From contig NC_062232.1 of assembly GCF_902686445.1 (NCBI RefSeq), forward strand, positions 89,514,932 to 89,578,931: 64,000 nt of DNA. Direction: 5' to 3'. The position numbers and the translations under genes are program-made. This document shows positions 24,401 to 36,788 of this stretch, piece by piece (positions within the stretch are counted from its first letter, which is position 1; each line of letters starts with the position of its first letter). The DNA is from Sciurus carolinensis. Lineage: Eukaryota; Chordata; Mammalia; Rodentia; Sciuridae. The notes under the pieces are model-generated. The model worked only from the letters and a program-made list of their open reading frames with translations. It had not been told where the DNA came from and did no database searches.

Positions 24401-27164
24401 ATAAATCCCTTTACAAATGCAAAGACTAATAATTCATGTTCCAGTTAATGGTTCACTTCTTTGAGCAATAGTCAATTAACACTGAAATTCGGTTCTAAGT
24501 AGAGAATTTGGATGATCTCTTTGTGTTTGTTTTAACAGAATTACTCCTGTGCCAGTTAGGTTTTAATCGCAACAGTGTAGACATGTTACTTAAATGTTCC
24601 AGAGTGTTTTATGTTGTATGAGATATCTGGTGCTGATGGGTTTTGGCAATACCCTTAAAACACTGTTTACTCCCATATTGAATTAATTAGCAAGATCTTC
24701 CTTACTTAGTACTTTGTGCCTAGCACTTCCCTGTGGGTAGATGACCATACATCCGGGTTTGTTTGGGACTGTCACAGGTAATGCTGTCTCTTCCATGTAA
24801 TTGCTAATGATGCACCTTTCACTCTCAAAAATGTCCCAGTTTTAATGATACATTATAGGGTCGCTCTACTATGGTCACTTATGGGGCAAAAAAGAAAAGC
24901 AGAAAGCCCTTGGTTTACAGGTGCCAGACTTACAAATCTCTGGGAAATGGCAATGTTGATTTCAGGGAAGCCACTGTGAAAATCGCGGGTCTTTTGGAGA
25001 CTCGGTGGACTTACCAGTCTAGGCAGATCCAAAGCTGAAAAGAGCTAGTATGGACCTCCAGAGGACCACTCTACAAGTTGTCCTCCTCTGCAAAAATCCC
25101 TCCCTCAAACCATTCCTCTTTTATTGCATTGGCTAGTCCTCCTGATCAGAGATTTATTTGGAGGAATACAAGTTTCCTATTTTTCAGTAGTGCAAGCAGG
25201 TTGAGGAATATTCACAAAAGATGATTGTTTTCCTTCCTAACATGGAACTGATATCTGCTTGTGCAGAGGAGGGGAATATTTCTGGGAGGAATAAGGATAA
25301 AAAGAAAAGAGAAATTTTGGAGCGTGGGATATTCTGGGGAGACTTTCTTTAAGACCAACCTAGGGACACAAGGGGTCATGAGCATCATTCCAGAAAGGAA
25401 AGTGGGTGTCAGGGACATGCAGTACTTATCGGGTAAAACAATGTTCTCTTGTTCACAACTTGTGTCTTGGGAAAAGAAGAGAATGTTCTTTCTCTGTCAC
25501 CTGCTATTCCTTCTCCCCAATCTCTATGACCCAATATCTAGAATTGAAGCTGGTGATGAACTATTTGCTACATAACCTAGGAATGAGACTTCTTAATAGT
25601 ATTGTTTCGACAGGAGTGTGTATTCTTGGGCACATTTTTGGGACACACCCTTTCATAAATTGGGAGCTGCCTGTATAAGACCTAATGCTACCCTACAGGA
25701 GGTCACAATCATCGGATTTGAGGTAGACTCAGTTAATAAATAAGAAATTACCTGAGAACAATTAAATGCCAACTATAGAGTATTGAATGACTCTAAGTAA
25801 AATGTTAATTTATGCTAGGAGAAACCCAGAGATGAGTGGTATGGGAGTTAATCAAAATCTTCACATAAGAAAACATGACGAGTCTGCACCAAGAATTTGC
25901 TTAGATGAACTGGAGGAGAGAGAAGAAAATTCTAAGTAGTTACAGAAATCACCTGGAACCAAAGCTTGGCATCAGGTATGAACATGGATGAGAAAGGAGG
26001 AATTAGGCCTGATGGAAGCAAAATGACTTTCTGAGAAGTAGGGGAAAATTGGCTTGGCTAAGATAAGATAGGGTCAAACTTTTATAAATTAGAGTTCATA
26101 AAACATATCACTTGAAACTTGCACATATTTCATGTGACCAAATGCTTTGAAGTAATAAATCTTGATAGCATTTTTCAAGTGGATGATTTAATGTGGCTAA
26201 AGGTCAGATGAGGTGAGGACCAGGTCTTGGATGACTGAGAACCCAGATGAAAGACTTTGGACTTGCTGAAAGAGTCCATATAGGATGTTATTGAAAATGA
26301 TTGATTAGGGTTAGAACATTGACCTGTGACTAGTACACAGGATGAAGGAAGAAAAATTATGGGACACCATTTAGGAAGCTACTATAGTAAATCAAAGGTG
26401 AGGAGCTGAGTATTTGGAACACAATGGAAGCAAAAGGTTGGAGAACAGAAATATTTGAAAGGAAGTGTCTTAGATATGAAACAACAGAACCTAGAGATCA
26501 AATGGAAAGAGCCAGAGGAGGCTTTTAGGTTTCCTAAGGTAACTTAACCAGGAGGGGAACTCCATTATAAGTTTATATTCACATAAAGTCTTCTCACCTG
26601 TGAAGTTTCCCATGTCCTCCTAGTGAACCTCCATTTCCAAGGAAACTCTATAGCAGCTATTCAGTAACTTAATTCTGCAAAAGTTTAGACTCGTCCAATG
26701 AAAGTCCTGAAGCATTCATTCATTAACCTGATTTTGCCAAATTAGGTTAGTGAATAAGTGCTATAGGGTTTCTAACCTGGAAGACACAAAAAAATATTGC
26801 ATTCTAGTGCCAGTTTGGTGGAAGATAATGATGACTGCCAGTGCTTCAAAGAAAAGTGACATGTCCAGTGTTTGTTCACATAGAAATGAGTTGCTTCATA
26901 ATCCATACACCCTTCCTGTGAACTGCATCTCTCCAAGAAATCTTACAGCACCAATTTACTAACCTAATTTGTTAAAGAAGGTTAGTGAATCATTGCTATA
27001 AGATTTTCATGGAACTATTTGAAATTAATTAAACTTCTCAACTTTTATTTGTGTAAGTTCTTTTCCAACTGTATTTTTCACCACAAGTACAATTTTTTAA
27101 TGAGATTGATTTTAAATAATGAGACTTAGAAAATCTTTGTACAATGAACTTGAAGAATTTAAAT
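24401..27164. other. Intergenic upstream of VSIG1
   Basis: No gene recognised. About 26170-26500 resembles the old purine-rich repeat family seen at 20 kb. Confidence 0.3.
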
Positions 27165-27404
27165 ACATGGGTTTATTATTAACACAGTAGCAAATATATC
27201 AAGGATACACACCCCATGAAAAGTGTTTCAAAGAAACACAAACGGCTCTGAGAAAGGTCTGTACCCAATAAGTAAGCCCAAAGAGGCATGTTTGCTTGGT
27301 GATGCCCAGCAGATAAGCCTGGCCAACCTCAGTGTGCTTGAAGAAGCCAGTGTGAGACTCAGCCTAGGTCAGGCAAGCTGCTGCTCTCGACAAACTTCAA
27401 CGCA
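27165..27404 (+). promoter_or_regulatory. Putative VSIG1 proximal promoter and 5'UTR
   Basis: The sequence just before the VSIG1 start codon holds an HNF1-type palindrome GTTTATTATTAAC (27171-27183, one mismatch to GTTAATNATTAAC), a forkhead-like TGTTTGC (27289-27295) and a GATA motif AGATAAG (27311-27317). VSIG1 is known for expression in gastric epithelium and testis, and these factor classes act in gut epithelium. Binding and the transcription start are inferred, not shown. Confidence 0.45.
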
Positions 27405-27453
27405 ATGGTATTCACATTTTGGAAGGTTTTTCTGATCCTAAACTGCCTTGCAG
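27405..27453 (+). CDS. VSIG1: VSIG1 exon 1 (signal peptide)
   Basis: Encodes MVFTFWKVFLILNCLA plus the first base of G17: a short hydrophobic signal peptide matching the known VSIG1 N-terminus. The ATG has G at -3 and +4, a strong initiation context. The donor GTAAGG follows directly (phase 1). No other in-frame ATG nearby would preserve the signal peptide. Confidence 0.95.
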
Positions 27454-28474
27454 GTAAGGAAAAGATCTCCAAACTACCCAAGATAATTGGAAATGGAGTT
27501 TCCTTTTAGACTGAAATTATACATTTTTATATTAGGTTTTCCTCTCCTATATGTGAAAGGAATTGTGATTAGCATGCTAAGTAATTGTAAGAACTCTAGC
27601 TTAACAAATATGTGCCATGTTAATATTTGGGAGTCCAGCCTGCAGTAAAATTGTCTTGTAGACCTTCTGGATTGAATTTTTCTCAGAAAAAAATCATAGT
27701 ATCTTACTTAGTTTATGAGTTGAACAAATAAATTTTCTCAGAAACCAAAGTTTGTGCTATGGATAATTTCTTATATCTTTTATTTAATGTTTCCCTTAAG
27801 TTCACCATAATTGACTTGCTTTACTACAGCAGGCAGAACCTGGGTTTAAGCCTACCAGGGCTTACATGTGGGAAGAACAGAGATTCAATGAGCAATTTAT
27901 TATCCAATACTACTTAGGGAGTTTTTGGTTCGCTAATCCTAAGACTATATTTAGGAAAATAAGTGAGTAATTTATCAATGTGCACAATATGGGTGACTTT
28001 AGGAATTCAAGCAGAACAAAATCATTTTTAGAAGCAAAATCACAATGGTGGCTAAAAGCCTAAAGAGATCACTCATTTGTAAATGCCTTGGCCATTATTT
28101 TCCAAATACTAAATACATTTTGAATCTGTCCTTATGCTAACCTAAACCCATAGTAGATACAATAATATTGTTTATCAAAAAATGAGCTTATTTTTTAAGC
28201 CATTGGTAATGTTAGGTCTTCATTACAGTGAGGTTTACTAAGTACATTCAATGAAACAAAATACTAAAGATAAAATACTAAGTTAAAAAGCAGGATACAC
28301 ATAACTATAATAAATTACTGGAAGGTAATATACTGAGGCACTCATATTGGGAACTTCCAGGTGATGAGACTATAGATGATTTTGATTTTATTTACCAGTT
28401 ATTTCATACTTTCTAAGTTTTCTATAAAAATTATTACTACTACTACTACTACTATTATTACTGTTATTATTATT

Positions 28475-28550
28475 TTACAATGCCCTGGGTTGAACTCAGG
28501 GTCTGTTGCATGCTAGGCAACACTCTACCACTGGGCTGTATCACCAGCCC
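28475..28550 (-). repeat. ID-like SINE
   Basis: Reverse ID body ('tgccctgggttgaactcagg' to 'ggctgtatcaccagcccc'). An (ACT)/(ATT) trinucleotide tract at 28434-28474 sits at its tail end. Confidence 0.7.
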
Positions 28551-28618
28551 CTATACTATTTTTACAATTAGAAATGATGTTACTTTGAAAACTATCTTGT
28601 GGTTAGCAATAATTCTTT

Positions 28619-28774
28619 TTTTAAGTTTGTTTTTAATTTTAAAATTTTTCTAGTTGTAGATGGACACAATACCTTTATTTTATTTATTTATTTTTATGTG
28701 GTGCTGAGGATCGAACCCAGTGCCTCACACATGCTAGTTGAGCACTCTACCACTGAGCCACAATCCCAGCCCAT
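28619..28774 (-). repeat. ID SINE with 12-bp target-site duplication
   Basis: Reverse ID with tail complement 'tagttgtagatggacacaat'; flanked by CAATAATTCTTT at 28607-28618 and 28775-28786. Confidence 0.9.
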
Positions 28775-28786
28775 CAATAATTCTTT

Positions 28787-30029
28787 AACTGTTCATTACT
28801 AAATGTTTGAACAAAGATGATGTACAGAGTCAAGTAACCAAAAGGCAGTACTACAAATATCCCATTGCCTAAACAGGTCATATACTTGGAAACATGTTAC
28901 TATTTTCCTTTACCCCAGAATATTCATTTAAATTTAATTTTAGACAGGAAAAATCTTTGTTCCAATCATTAGCCAATTGGGTCAAACCCAGGCCCTCTGC
29001 ACCAACCCTCTAAGATCACATCTCTAGCTGATACTTAATTCTCTATGTGAGGCCTTACCCTGGCCTATACTAAACACATGGTTTGGAACAGTTGCACGAA
29101 TGATTTTCACTATAAATCATATGTTATATGTATATATAACTATAAATCACTGTTATATGTATATTATATATATGTATAATAAATATATACATTTTTTATT
29201 GATTATATTTTTATAACCACTGTAGGAAGGATGTAAAATGCAGACATATATAAATAAGGAAATAAAAATCACCTGTAATTTTGCCAATCAAATTTGGGTG
29301 AATTTCTTATCAATATTTTTTCTTTGCAAGTATATATTACATTAAAAATGAGACCCATACATTGTATGCAATTTTCATGTTGTTTAAAAAATTATTTAGC
29401 ACAATTTTGGGATCTTATTTCTGACTTTTAGAATAAAGCCTGATCAGAGTGACCAATAACTACTTCAGAATGTCTTTTTTAAAATTACAATATAAGTGTT
29501 TTTGTTGGTATATATTGTATGCTGTGTTTCTATGCATATATGATCTAGCTGGTATAAAGCAAAAAATAGTAGCCAGTCCAGCAGATGGAATGGAAATAGG
29601 GTATAATATGTCATTATTTGCTATACTTAATATGAGTGGATATCAGAGAAAGGAAGATTTAGATAATCTATACCTGCCATTTGCAGTGACCCAGATCCAT
29701 CAGTTGATCCAGATCCTGAAGTTGATTCAGATATTACTGTGAGAAAATTGACAATATTTCCAATAATGTACAACTTAATGCCTCATCTGCACTTGTTTCA
29801 GAGAGAACATCACTTTTTGGTGCCAAGTAGGTGCCTGGAACATAGCAGGAACATAGTAAATGTTTATTGAAAGAATGAATTAACCTCCTAAACTCCAAAC
29901 ATTCAGACAGACATGATTTTCATATGAATATTTAAAATCAATTTCCTGTACAAATAAGCAGGGCAGATTTAATGTTTTTAGTATTACTCCTTCCCCTTAT
30001 TTATTTTTAATTTAATTAATTAATTAATT
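28787..30029. other. VSIG1 intron 1, mostly unannotated
   Basis: AT-rich. About 29110-29190 is a TATA-rich low-complexity stretch, and about 29825-29880 looks like a MIR tail ('gtgcctggaacatagcagg'). Confidence 0.35.
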
Positions 30030-30249
30030 TATATTGGTACTGCAGATTGATCCCAGGGGCACTTAACCACTGACCTACACCCCCAGGTTTTATAGTTTTT
30101 ATTTTGAGACAAGGTCTCACTAAGTTACCAAGGGTCACAAAGTTGCTGAGGGCTTTGCAAAGTTGTTGTGGCTGACCTTGAACTTGTGAACCTCCTGCCT
30201 CAGCCTCCAGAGTAAGTAGGATTATAGTTGTGTGCCACCATGCCTGGCT
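30030..30249 (-). repeat. B1-dID SINE
   Basis: Reverse dimeric SINE: ID half, then 'ttttgagacaaggtctcact' and B1 half ending 'gtgtgccaccatgcctggc'. Confidence 0.85.
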
Positions 30250-31270
30250 CAGATTTTATTTTAATCAAAATATTGTCAATGGCTTCTTAGGAGGTCTTAG
30301 GTTAAACCTCAATTCAGGAAAGTAATTGTAATAAAAAATATCTTCCACAAAAAATTGATGACTGTCATTAAAATACTTGTAATATGTATTAGTCACCTGT
30401 TGGAAAGATATGTTAATATTGCTCTCATTTTCTGGAGATATGTATTATATATGTGAAAGAAGTGATATATTCAAATTTTGGTTTTGAAGTCAAATACAAA
30501 AAGTGAATGATCATTTGGTTATATTATTTTATAACTCAAAACAAAGCAATTATACCTGAAGTTACTGGAAATTAAATCACTTTAAATGCATCATGTTAAA
30601 TATGGCTAATTGGAAGATATTTTTGCTGTAGTGTATTAGGAGAATAATAATCTTCCAAATAAGCAAAGTCCTTGCCCATATTATAGGCATTAAATGAATG
30701 AACTAATAACCATTACCAAAATGCAAGACATTTAAAAGAATCTTCCTAAAATGTTGATTGATTTAGTTGCATGCACCTTGGATTATATTCCTTTGATAAG
30801 AAGCACTGGCTTTTGAAAGAAGTAAATCATAATTCAACATCATATACATTTTGTATTGTTTTTTAATTCAGCCAAGTCAGTAAGTGGTGTTGCAATACTG
30901 TTTTGTTTAAATCGGGTATGATTCTTTAGATTATTATTTATTCACAGTCCTGTTAATTTATATATTTTTCTGACTTTATCAACTTTTAAATAATTTTTCA
31001 ATTTAGAATTGAGTAATCCAAGGAAAGGCAACTTTTTTCTCCTTACAGTCATAGAATTGACTCTAGTTTAAGACTAAATTTATACAGGTCACTATCCACA
31101 TGCAATTAAATTTAAGTTAACTCAAATTAAGTAAAATTGTAATATCATTTCCTCAGTCTTACTGGCTCAATAACTGCATATGGATAGCAGCTACTGAACT
31201 GCACAAAATGGAGATAGGATATTTCTATCATCACAGAAACTTCTGTTGAACAGAAAAAATTTTGAAATCC

Positions 31271-31420
31271 AGGCTGGGGTTGTGGCTCAGTGGTAGAGCC
31301 CTTGCCTAGCATGCATGAGATACTGAGTTTGATCCCCAGAACCACACTAAAACATAAATTAATAAATAAGCAAAATAAAGATTGTGTCCATGTACAACTA
31401 AAATATTTAAAAAATTTTTA
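31271..31420 (+). repeat. ID SINE with 3' tail
   Basis: Forward ID; tail 'gattgtgtccatgtacaact' with A-rich end. Confidence 0.85.
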
Positions 31421-31609
31421 GATCACCATCTGAATTCCAATGTGATATTTCTGAGTTTTTACACATATCAAATTAGTTATAGATTTTTACTTATTCTATA
31501 TTTAAAATATTAGAAATGCTTGAATCGGATTTATAGTTCTCAAGACCTTGGTTTTCATTCACCTCCATCCTGGTCTGTGCTATAAAAGATTTCCTGCTAC
31601 ATTGACATG

Positions 31610-31705
31610 GCAGGAAAAGAATGTGTCTGTCTTGTTCCTTATGTTTTCCTCAGTGTTTAGCACTATTTGTGACACAAAATAGGTGTTTACCAGATATTTG
31701 TTGCT
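31610..31705 (+). repeat. L2-type LINE 3' end
   Basis: 'gtctgtcttgttccttatg...gtgtttagcac...aggtgtttacc...atatttgttg' matches the general form of an L2 terminus. Confidence 0.5.
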
Positions 31706-32504
31706 AAGTTCTATGGCCTCTTCCTTAGTTTGTCTTGTGTGAGAACTATGCTTACTCTACCTCCAAGCACTTTTTACTGAGACTGTCCATCAAAGGGTTG
31801 CTTTGCTTTACATGGTCACAAGTAACTACTGTTGATCAATTTTATAAAAGATAGTGAGACCCAAACAAGAGAACAAAAATTTGTTTGTCAAATCATCTCT
31901 CCAAAATCTCTGTTTTTAGGGAAAAGTTCTTGGGAACTTTAATGACTACCAGATACCCAGTTCTATCCCTTTTATTTTGAACATTTTAAAGACATTCTAA
32001 AGTCATCATTTAAGCACAGCCACAGATATGGCTAACTTCCAGGAGAATGGAGATGGGCTCTTTGAAGACAGGAGAGTTCCACTTTCCCTCTAACAGAGGA
32101 AATCAGCTTTATCCAATGACATTTATGTTGGAAAAAGTAGCTGCTCTCTGAAGGCCAGTTTCTCTTTTGGGGAAGGCATCATGGGAAAGGAAAGCAGGGG
32201 AAGAATAATGTTGCAAGAGGGAAAATGCATGGAATTAGAAGATGCTGTATTTGTGTCTAACCTAATGCACTCTTCTCAATTCATCAATGCATTAGTTGTC
32301 ACATAAACTGTCATCTTCTGCCAAGGTGGGACTGGTTGTAACACAGAATACAATTATTGAATCCAGGAAACAAAGAATAATCAGTGCAATGGTTTACTTT
32401 TTCTTTACTTCTTCAAAATGTTTCCCAATACCCTAAATTCCTTTTCTCTGACTGCTGTCATTAAATAAGAAAAATGAGAAATAAAGTCTTTGGAATCTCC
32501 CCCA

Positions 32505-33280
32505 TTCATAGGCAGGCAGAATTAATACTGTTAAAATGGTCATATTATCAAAAGCAAGCTATGATTCAATGTAATCCCCCTCAAAATACCAATGGTATTC
32601 TTCACACAACTAGAAAAAAACAATCACAAAATTCATATGGAAGAACAAAAGATCCAGAATTGCCAAAGCAACCCTGAGCTAAAAGAGAAATGCCGGAGAT
32701 ATCACAGTATGTGATTTGAAATTATACTACAGAGCCATAGTAACAAAAAATACAAGAATAAAAGCAAGGTACCAGCATAAAAAGAGTCACATCAATCAAT
32801 GGAACACAACAAAAGACACAGAAACAAATTCACACAGCTATAATCATCTGGTTCTTGAAAGGTACCAAAAACATACACTGGAGAAAAAACAGCCTCTCTA
32901 ACAAACGGTGTTGGGAAAACCAAATATCCATATGTAGAAGAATGAAACTAGATCCTGTACAAAAGTCAACTTGAAATGTCAAAAACTTAGGAATTAGACC
33001 AGAAACTTTGCAACTGTTAGGAGAAAACGTAGGGAAAACCCTTCAGCACATAGGTGCAGGCAAAGAAGTCCTGGATAGTACTCCTACAGCTCAGGAAATC
33101 AGAGGAAGAATCAATAAAAGGGATTTCATCAAATTAAATGACTTCTACACAGCAAAGGAAACAATAAAGAGATAACCAACAGAATGGGAAAAATCTTTAC
33201 CAGTTACTTTTCAAACAGAGGCTTAATAGTCAGAATATATAAAGAACTAAAAACACTCAACAAATGCTTACCTAACTAAA
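32505..33280 (+). mobile_element. Decayed LINE-1 ORF2 fragment
   Basis: Forward, frame-broken ORF2 C-terminal half. One reading frame gives a KLYYRAIVT-like segment alignable with [10 protein letters not shown] in the intact L1, and further on 'aaattaaatgacttctacacagcaaagga' recalls the SFLSAKET segment. Multiple frameshifts and stops. Confidence 0.7.
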
Positions 33281-33344
33281 TCATTGTTTTCATTTGTTCA
33301 TTAAGGGCCTTGACTTACCCATTTGTTTGTATAATATATATATA

Positions 33345-33536
33345 TTGGTAACAGGTATTGAATCCAGGGACACTTAAACACCGAGACACAACCCAAACCC
33401 TTCTTATTCTTTATGTTGAGGGTCTTGTTAAGTCGTTCAGGACCTTGCTAAATTGCTGAGACTGGTTTTGAACTTGCAATCCTGCCTCAACCTCCCAAGT
33501 ACTGGGATTACAGGTGTGAGCCACTGTGCCCAGTTT
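33345..33536 (-). repeat. B1-dID SINE
   Basis: Reverse dimeric SINE ending 'actgggattacaggtgtgag'. Confidence 0.8.
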
Positions 33537-33954
33537 GTCACATCTCTTTAAATCCAACTTTCTGACTTTCTTTGTGGGTCCTCGTTCTGTACCATCCTTC
33601 CTATACCTTCCATTGCAGTATTTCACCAATCCCACCTTTCCATGTGAGCAGCATTTGGGTTCCATACTGTATCACTCAGTTTCCTCATACCATAAATTTT
33701 TACTTTTCTTTGCAACAGCAACTTCCAAGTTAGGGCATCCTTTTTCCTTAACATGCAGGCTAGGGACAAGTAACTGAGCATTCTTTAGAAAGAAACAGAA
33801 AGTACCTTTAAAGTTGATAGGTGATTTGCACAATGGCCTTGCATGGTCTGTTCTCAGAACATCAGGATGCCTGGAAAACAAAATCACAAGTGCACTTTGA
33901 TACCAATTTGTAAGAATGCTGCTACGTTCAAGAATCATAAAAGAAAACTAGACC

Positions 33955-34505
33955 TTAAATAAAAGCCTACTAAAACTCACCCAATATGAAATAGATAATT
34001 TGAATAACCCCATAACCATTAAAGAAATTGAATTCATAACTTAAAAAGCTTCTTCAAAAGAAATCTACAGGTCCTTCAGTGGATATTTCTACCAAACATT
34101 TAAAGAATAGTTAACATCAATTTTGTATATTCACTTCTAAAAAAACAGGCAGGAACACTTCATCTCATTTTATGAGACCAGTATTGCCCTAACACTAAAA
34201 CCAGACAAAATAGTACAAATATAGAAAATAACAGACCAATATCTTTCATGTACTTAGAAGCAAAAAATGTTCATGAAACACTAGCAAGTTGAATCAAGCA
34301 GTGTCTAAAAAGAATTATACATCATGACTAAAGGAGATATATTTCAAATACAGAAGGCTGGTTCAACATTCAAAAATTATTTCATGTATTTTCATGTAAT
34401 AGTGTAAAGAAAAAATTGTTATCATATCAATTGGTGCAGAAAAAAAATTTGGTAAAATCCAATACTCATTCATGAGAAAAACTCTTTAGCATGTTAGGAA
34501 TAGCA
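33955..34505 (+). mobile_element. Old L1M fragment (reverse-transcriptase region)
   Basis: Forward, heavily decayed L1 ORF2 sequence ('tgccctaacactaaaaccag', 'aaaataacagaccaatatc'). It continues beyond the LTR insertion as the segment at 34986-36270. Confidence 0.6.
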
Positions 34506-34514
34506 GGTATGTGA

Positions 34515-34985
34515 GCTTCATGGAGCTACTGTAAAAATTTGCCACAACTGGGTACTTAAAACAAGAAAAATTTATTATCTCACATTTCCGGAGGCCAAAA
34601 GTGTTAAATCAAATTGTGGTCAGGCTTGGTTAATTCTGAAAGCTCTGAAGGAAAATCTGTGCCACAAATTTCACCCTCATGGTGGCTGGGAATTCTCGGC
34701 ATTCCTTGACATGTAAAAGTATCACTCCAATCTCTGCTTCCATCTTTATAAAGCCTTTCCCTGTATGTGTCCATGTGTCAAATCTTCCTTTCTTTTTACT
34801 TATAAGGACAACAGTCATTGGGCCAACCCTGAATGCATGATGATCTCATACTTAATGAGATACATGATGATTTTTAACTTAATTGCATCTGCAAAGATTT
34901 AATTTTCCAATAAAGTTATACTCCTAGATATTGTGGTTTAGGACTTGGACTAAACTCTTTGGGACACAGTTAAACCCACTGAAGA
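34515..34985 (-). mobile_element. MLT1-like (MaLR) LTR
   Basis: Reverse MaLR-type LTR: 'gccacaactgggtacttaaa', 'tttattatctcacatttccgg', 'ataaggacaacagtcattgg', 'tgcatctgcaaagatttaat'. It lies between two pieces of old L1M. Confidence 0.65.
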
Positions 34986-36270
34986 GAATTGCTTCAACTC
35001 AAGAAAGAACACGTACAAGTAACATAATGCTGTCTTTGTACTTAATGGTGAAATAACTGACTATTTTTATCCTAAGATTAGGATCAAGGCAAAGATATCC
35101 ATTCTCGTCCCTATTATTCAACAGAGTACTTGATGTTATAGCCATTGCAATCAAGAAGGAAAAAGAAACAGCATATAGATTCAAAAGGAAGAAATAAAAC
35201 TCTGTCTACCTGACAGAAGACTAACATGTAGATTACATAGAGAACTCTCAAATTGCAGCCATAAACAATCCAATTAGCACATGGGCAAAACATATGAACA
35301 GACATTTCATCAAAGAAGTTATAGAAACAGCAAATAATCACATGGAAAGATGTTTGGTATAACTAGCCATTACTGAAATGCAAATTAAAATCACAATGAT
35401 ATGTGACTACATACCTATCAGAATGGTTAAAATAGAAAATAGTGACAATATTAAATGCTGGTGAGGATATAGAGAAACTGGATCACTCATACCCTATCGA
35501 TAGGAATATACAATGTTGCAGTCACTCTGAAATGCACTGTGACTTTCCTTTTTACATAAAACTAAAAATGCAACTACCATATGACCCAGCTATTGCACTA
35601 GTGGGTATTTTTCCCAGAGAAATGAAAATTTCTGTTCATGCAAATATCAGTACATAAATATTTGTTGGACTTAAATACTATAGACAAAAACTGGAAATAC
35701 TTCAGTTGTCCTTAAATTGGTGAATGGTTAAACTGTGATGCATATATATCATTGAATATTACCAAAACAGTCAACTACTGATATACAACTTTGAGTGGAG
35801 TTTCAAGTAATTATGCCAAGTGAAAAGAACCAATGTCAAAAGTTTACCATGACTTCATTTATGGAACATTATGAAATGAAAAAAATCTTAGAAGACATAT
35901 TAGTGAATGCCAGTGGTTAGAAACAGGGATGGGGTACAGGAGGGAGGTGGCAGTGTTCATAATAGGGCAACATGGGGCATCTTTGTGGTGATGGAATTGT
36001 TCTGTGTCTTGACTATAGTGGAGACAAAATCTTACACATGTGATAAAATTGAATAAAACTAAATACATACACACAGTTGCATGTGTACAAGTAAAACTGG
36101 AGAACTCTGAGTAAAGTCAGTGGGTTGTTGTATTAACATCAGTATCCTGGTTGTGATACTATACTATAGTTTTACAAAATGTTACCATTGAGGGAAACTG
36201 AATAAAATGCACTTGGGATATCCTTCTTGTTCCTAGAACTTCATGTGAATCTATAATTATCTTAATAAAA
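34986..36270 (+). mobile_element. Old L1M LINE 3' portion
   Basis: Forward old L1 through ORF2 C-terminus and 3' end ('catttcatcaaagaagttat', 'accatatgacccagctattg', 'ggtgaatggttaaactgtg'). No ORF is intact. Confidence 0.7.
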
Positions 36271-36290
36271 TTTTTAATTAAAAATTATTG

Positions 36291-36380
36291 CGATGGAAAT
36301 GGGGCATATCTCAGTGGTAGGGTGCTTGCCTAGTATGTATGAGGTCCTGGATTTCAACCTCAGCACCACAAAACAAAACA
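36291..36380 (+). repeat. ID SINE
   Basis: Forward ID flanked by AAAAATTATTG at 36280-36290 and 36381-36391. Confidence 0.85.
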
Positions 36381-36788
36381 AAAAATTATTGAGGACCCCC
36401 AAACCTTTTTCTGTGTGAATCATTTCTATTTATATGTACTATGTTCAAAATTATAACTAAGAAAATAATTTTAAAAATACACAAGCACACATATCATTAG
36501 CCACTAGAGCAATGACATCATTACCTGTCATGTAGATTTTGGGAAACTCCAATGTGTACTCATGAGAGAGAATGAAAAAGAAAATAAAAAACACCTTAGT
36601 ATTGTTATGAATATAACACCCCTCCAATGGTTTTAAGGAAGGGATAGCTAATTCATCCCAGTTTGCCTGGAATTTTTCTGGTTTCAGTCCTGAAGTCCTT
36701 TAAAAACTAATATTGTTTTCTTAAGACCTACTGAGTTTCAAAACTAAAAGTCCCACATTCAAAGGACTCTTGATGCTTAGCAAACTGG

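Noticed and set aside
1..27000. Search for neighbouring X-linked genes (for example TEX13B)
   Set aside because: No exon or ORF in this span matched a recognisable host protein.
27223..27435. 70-codon ORF across the VSIG1 start
   Set aside because: Wrong frame relative to the signal peptide and crosses the 5'UTR; the ATG at 27405 gives the VSIG1 N-terminus.
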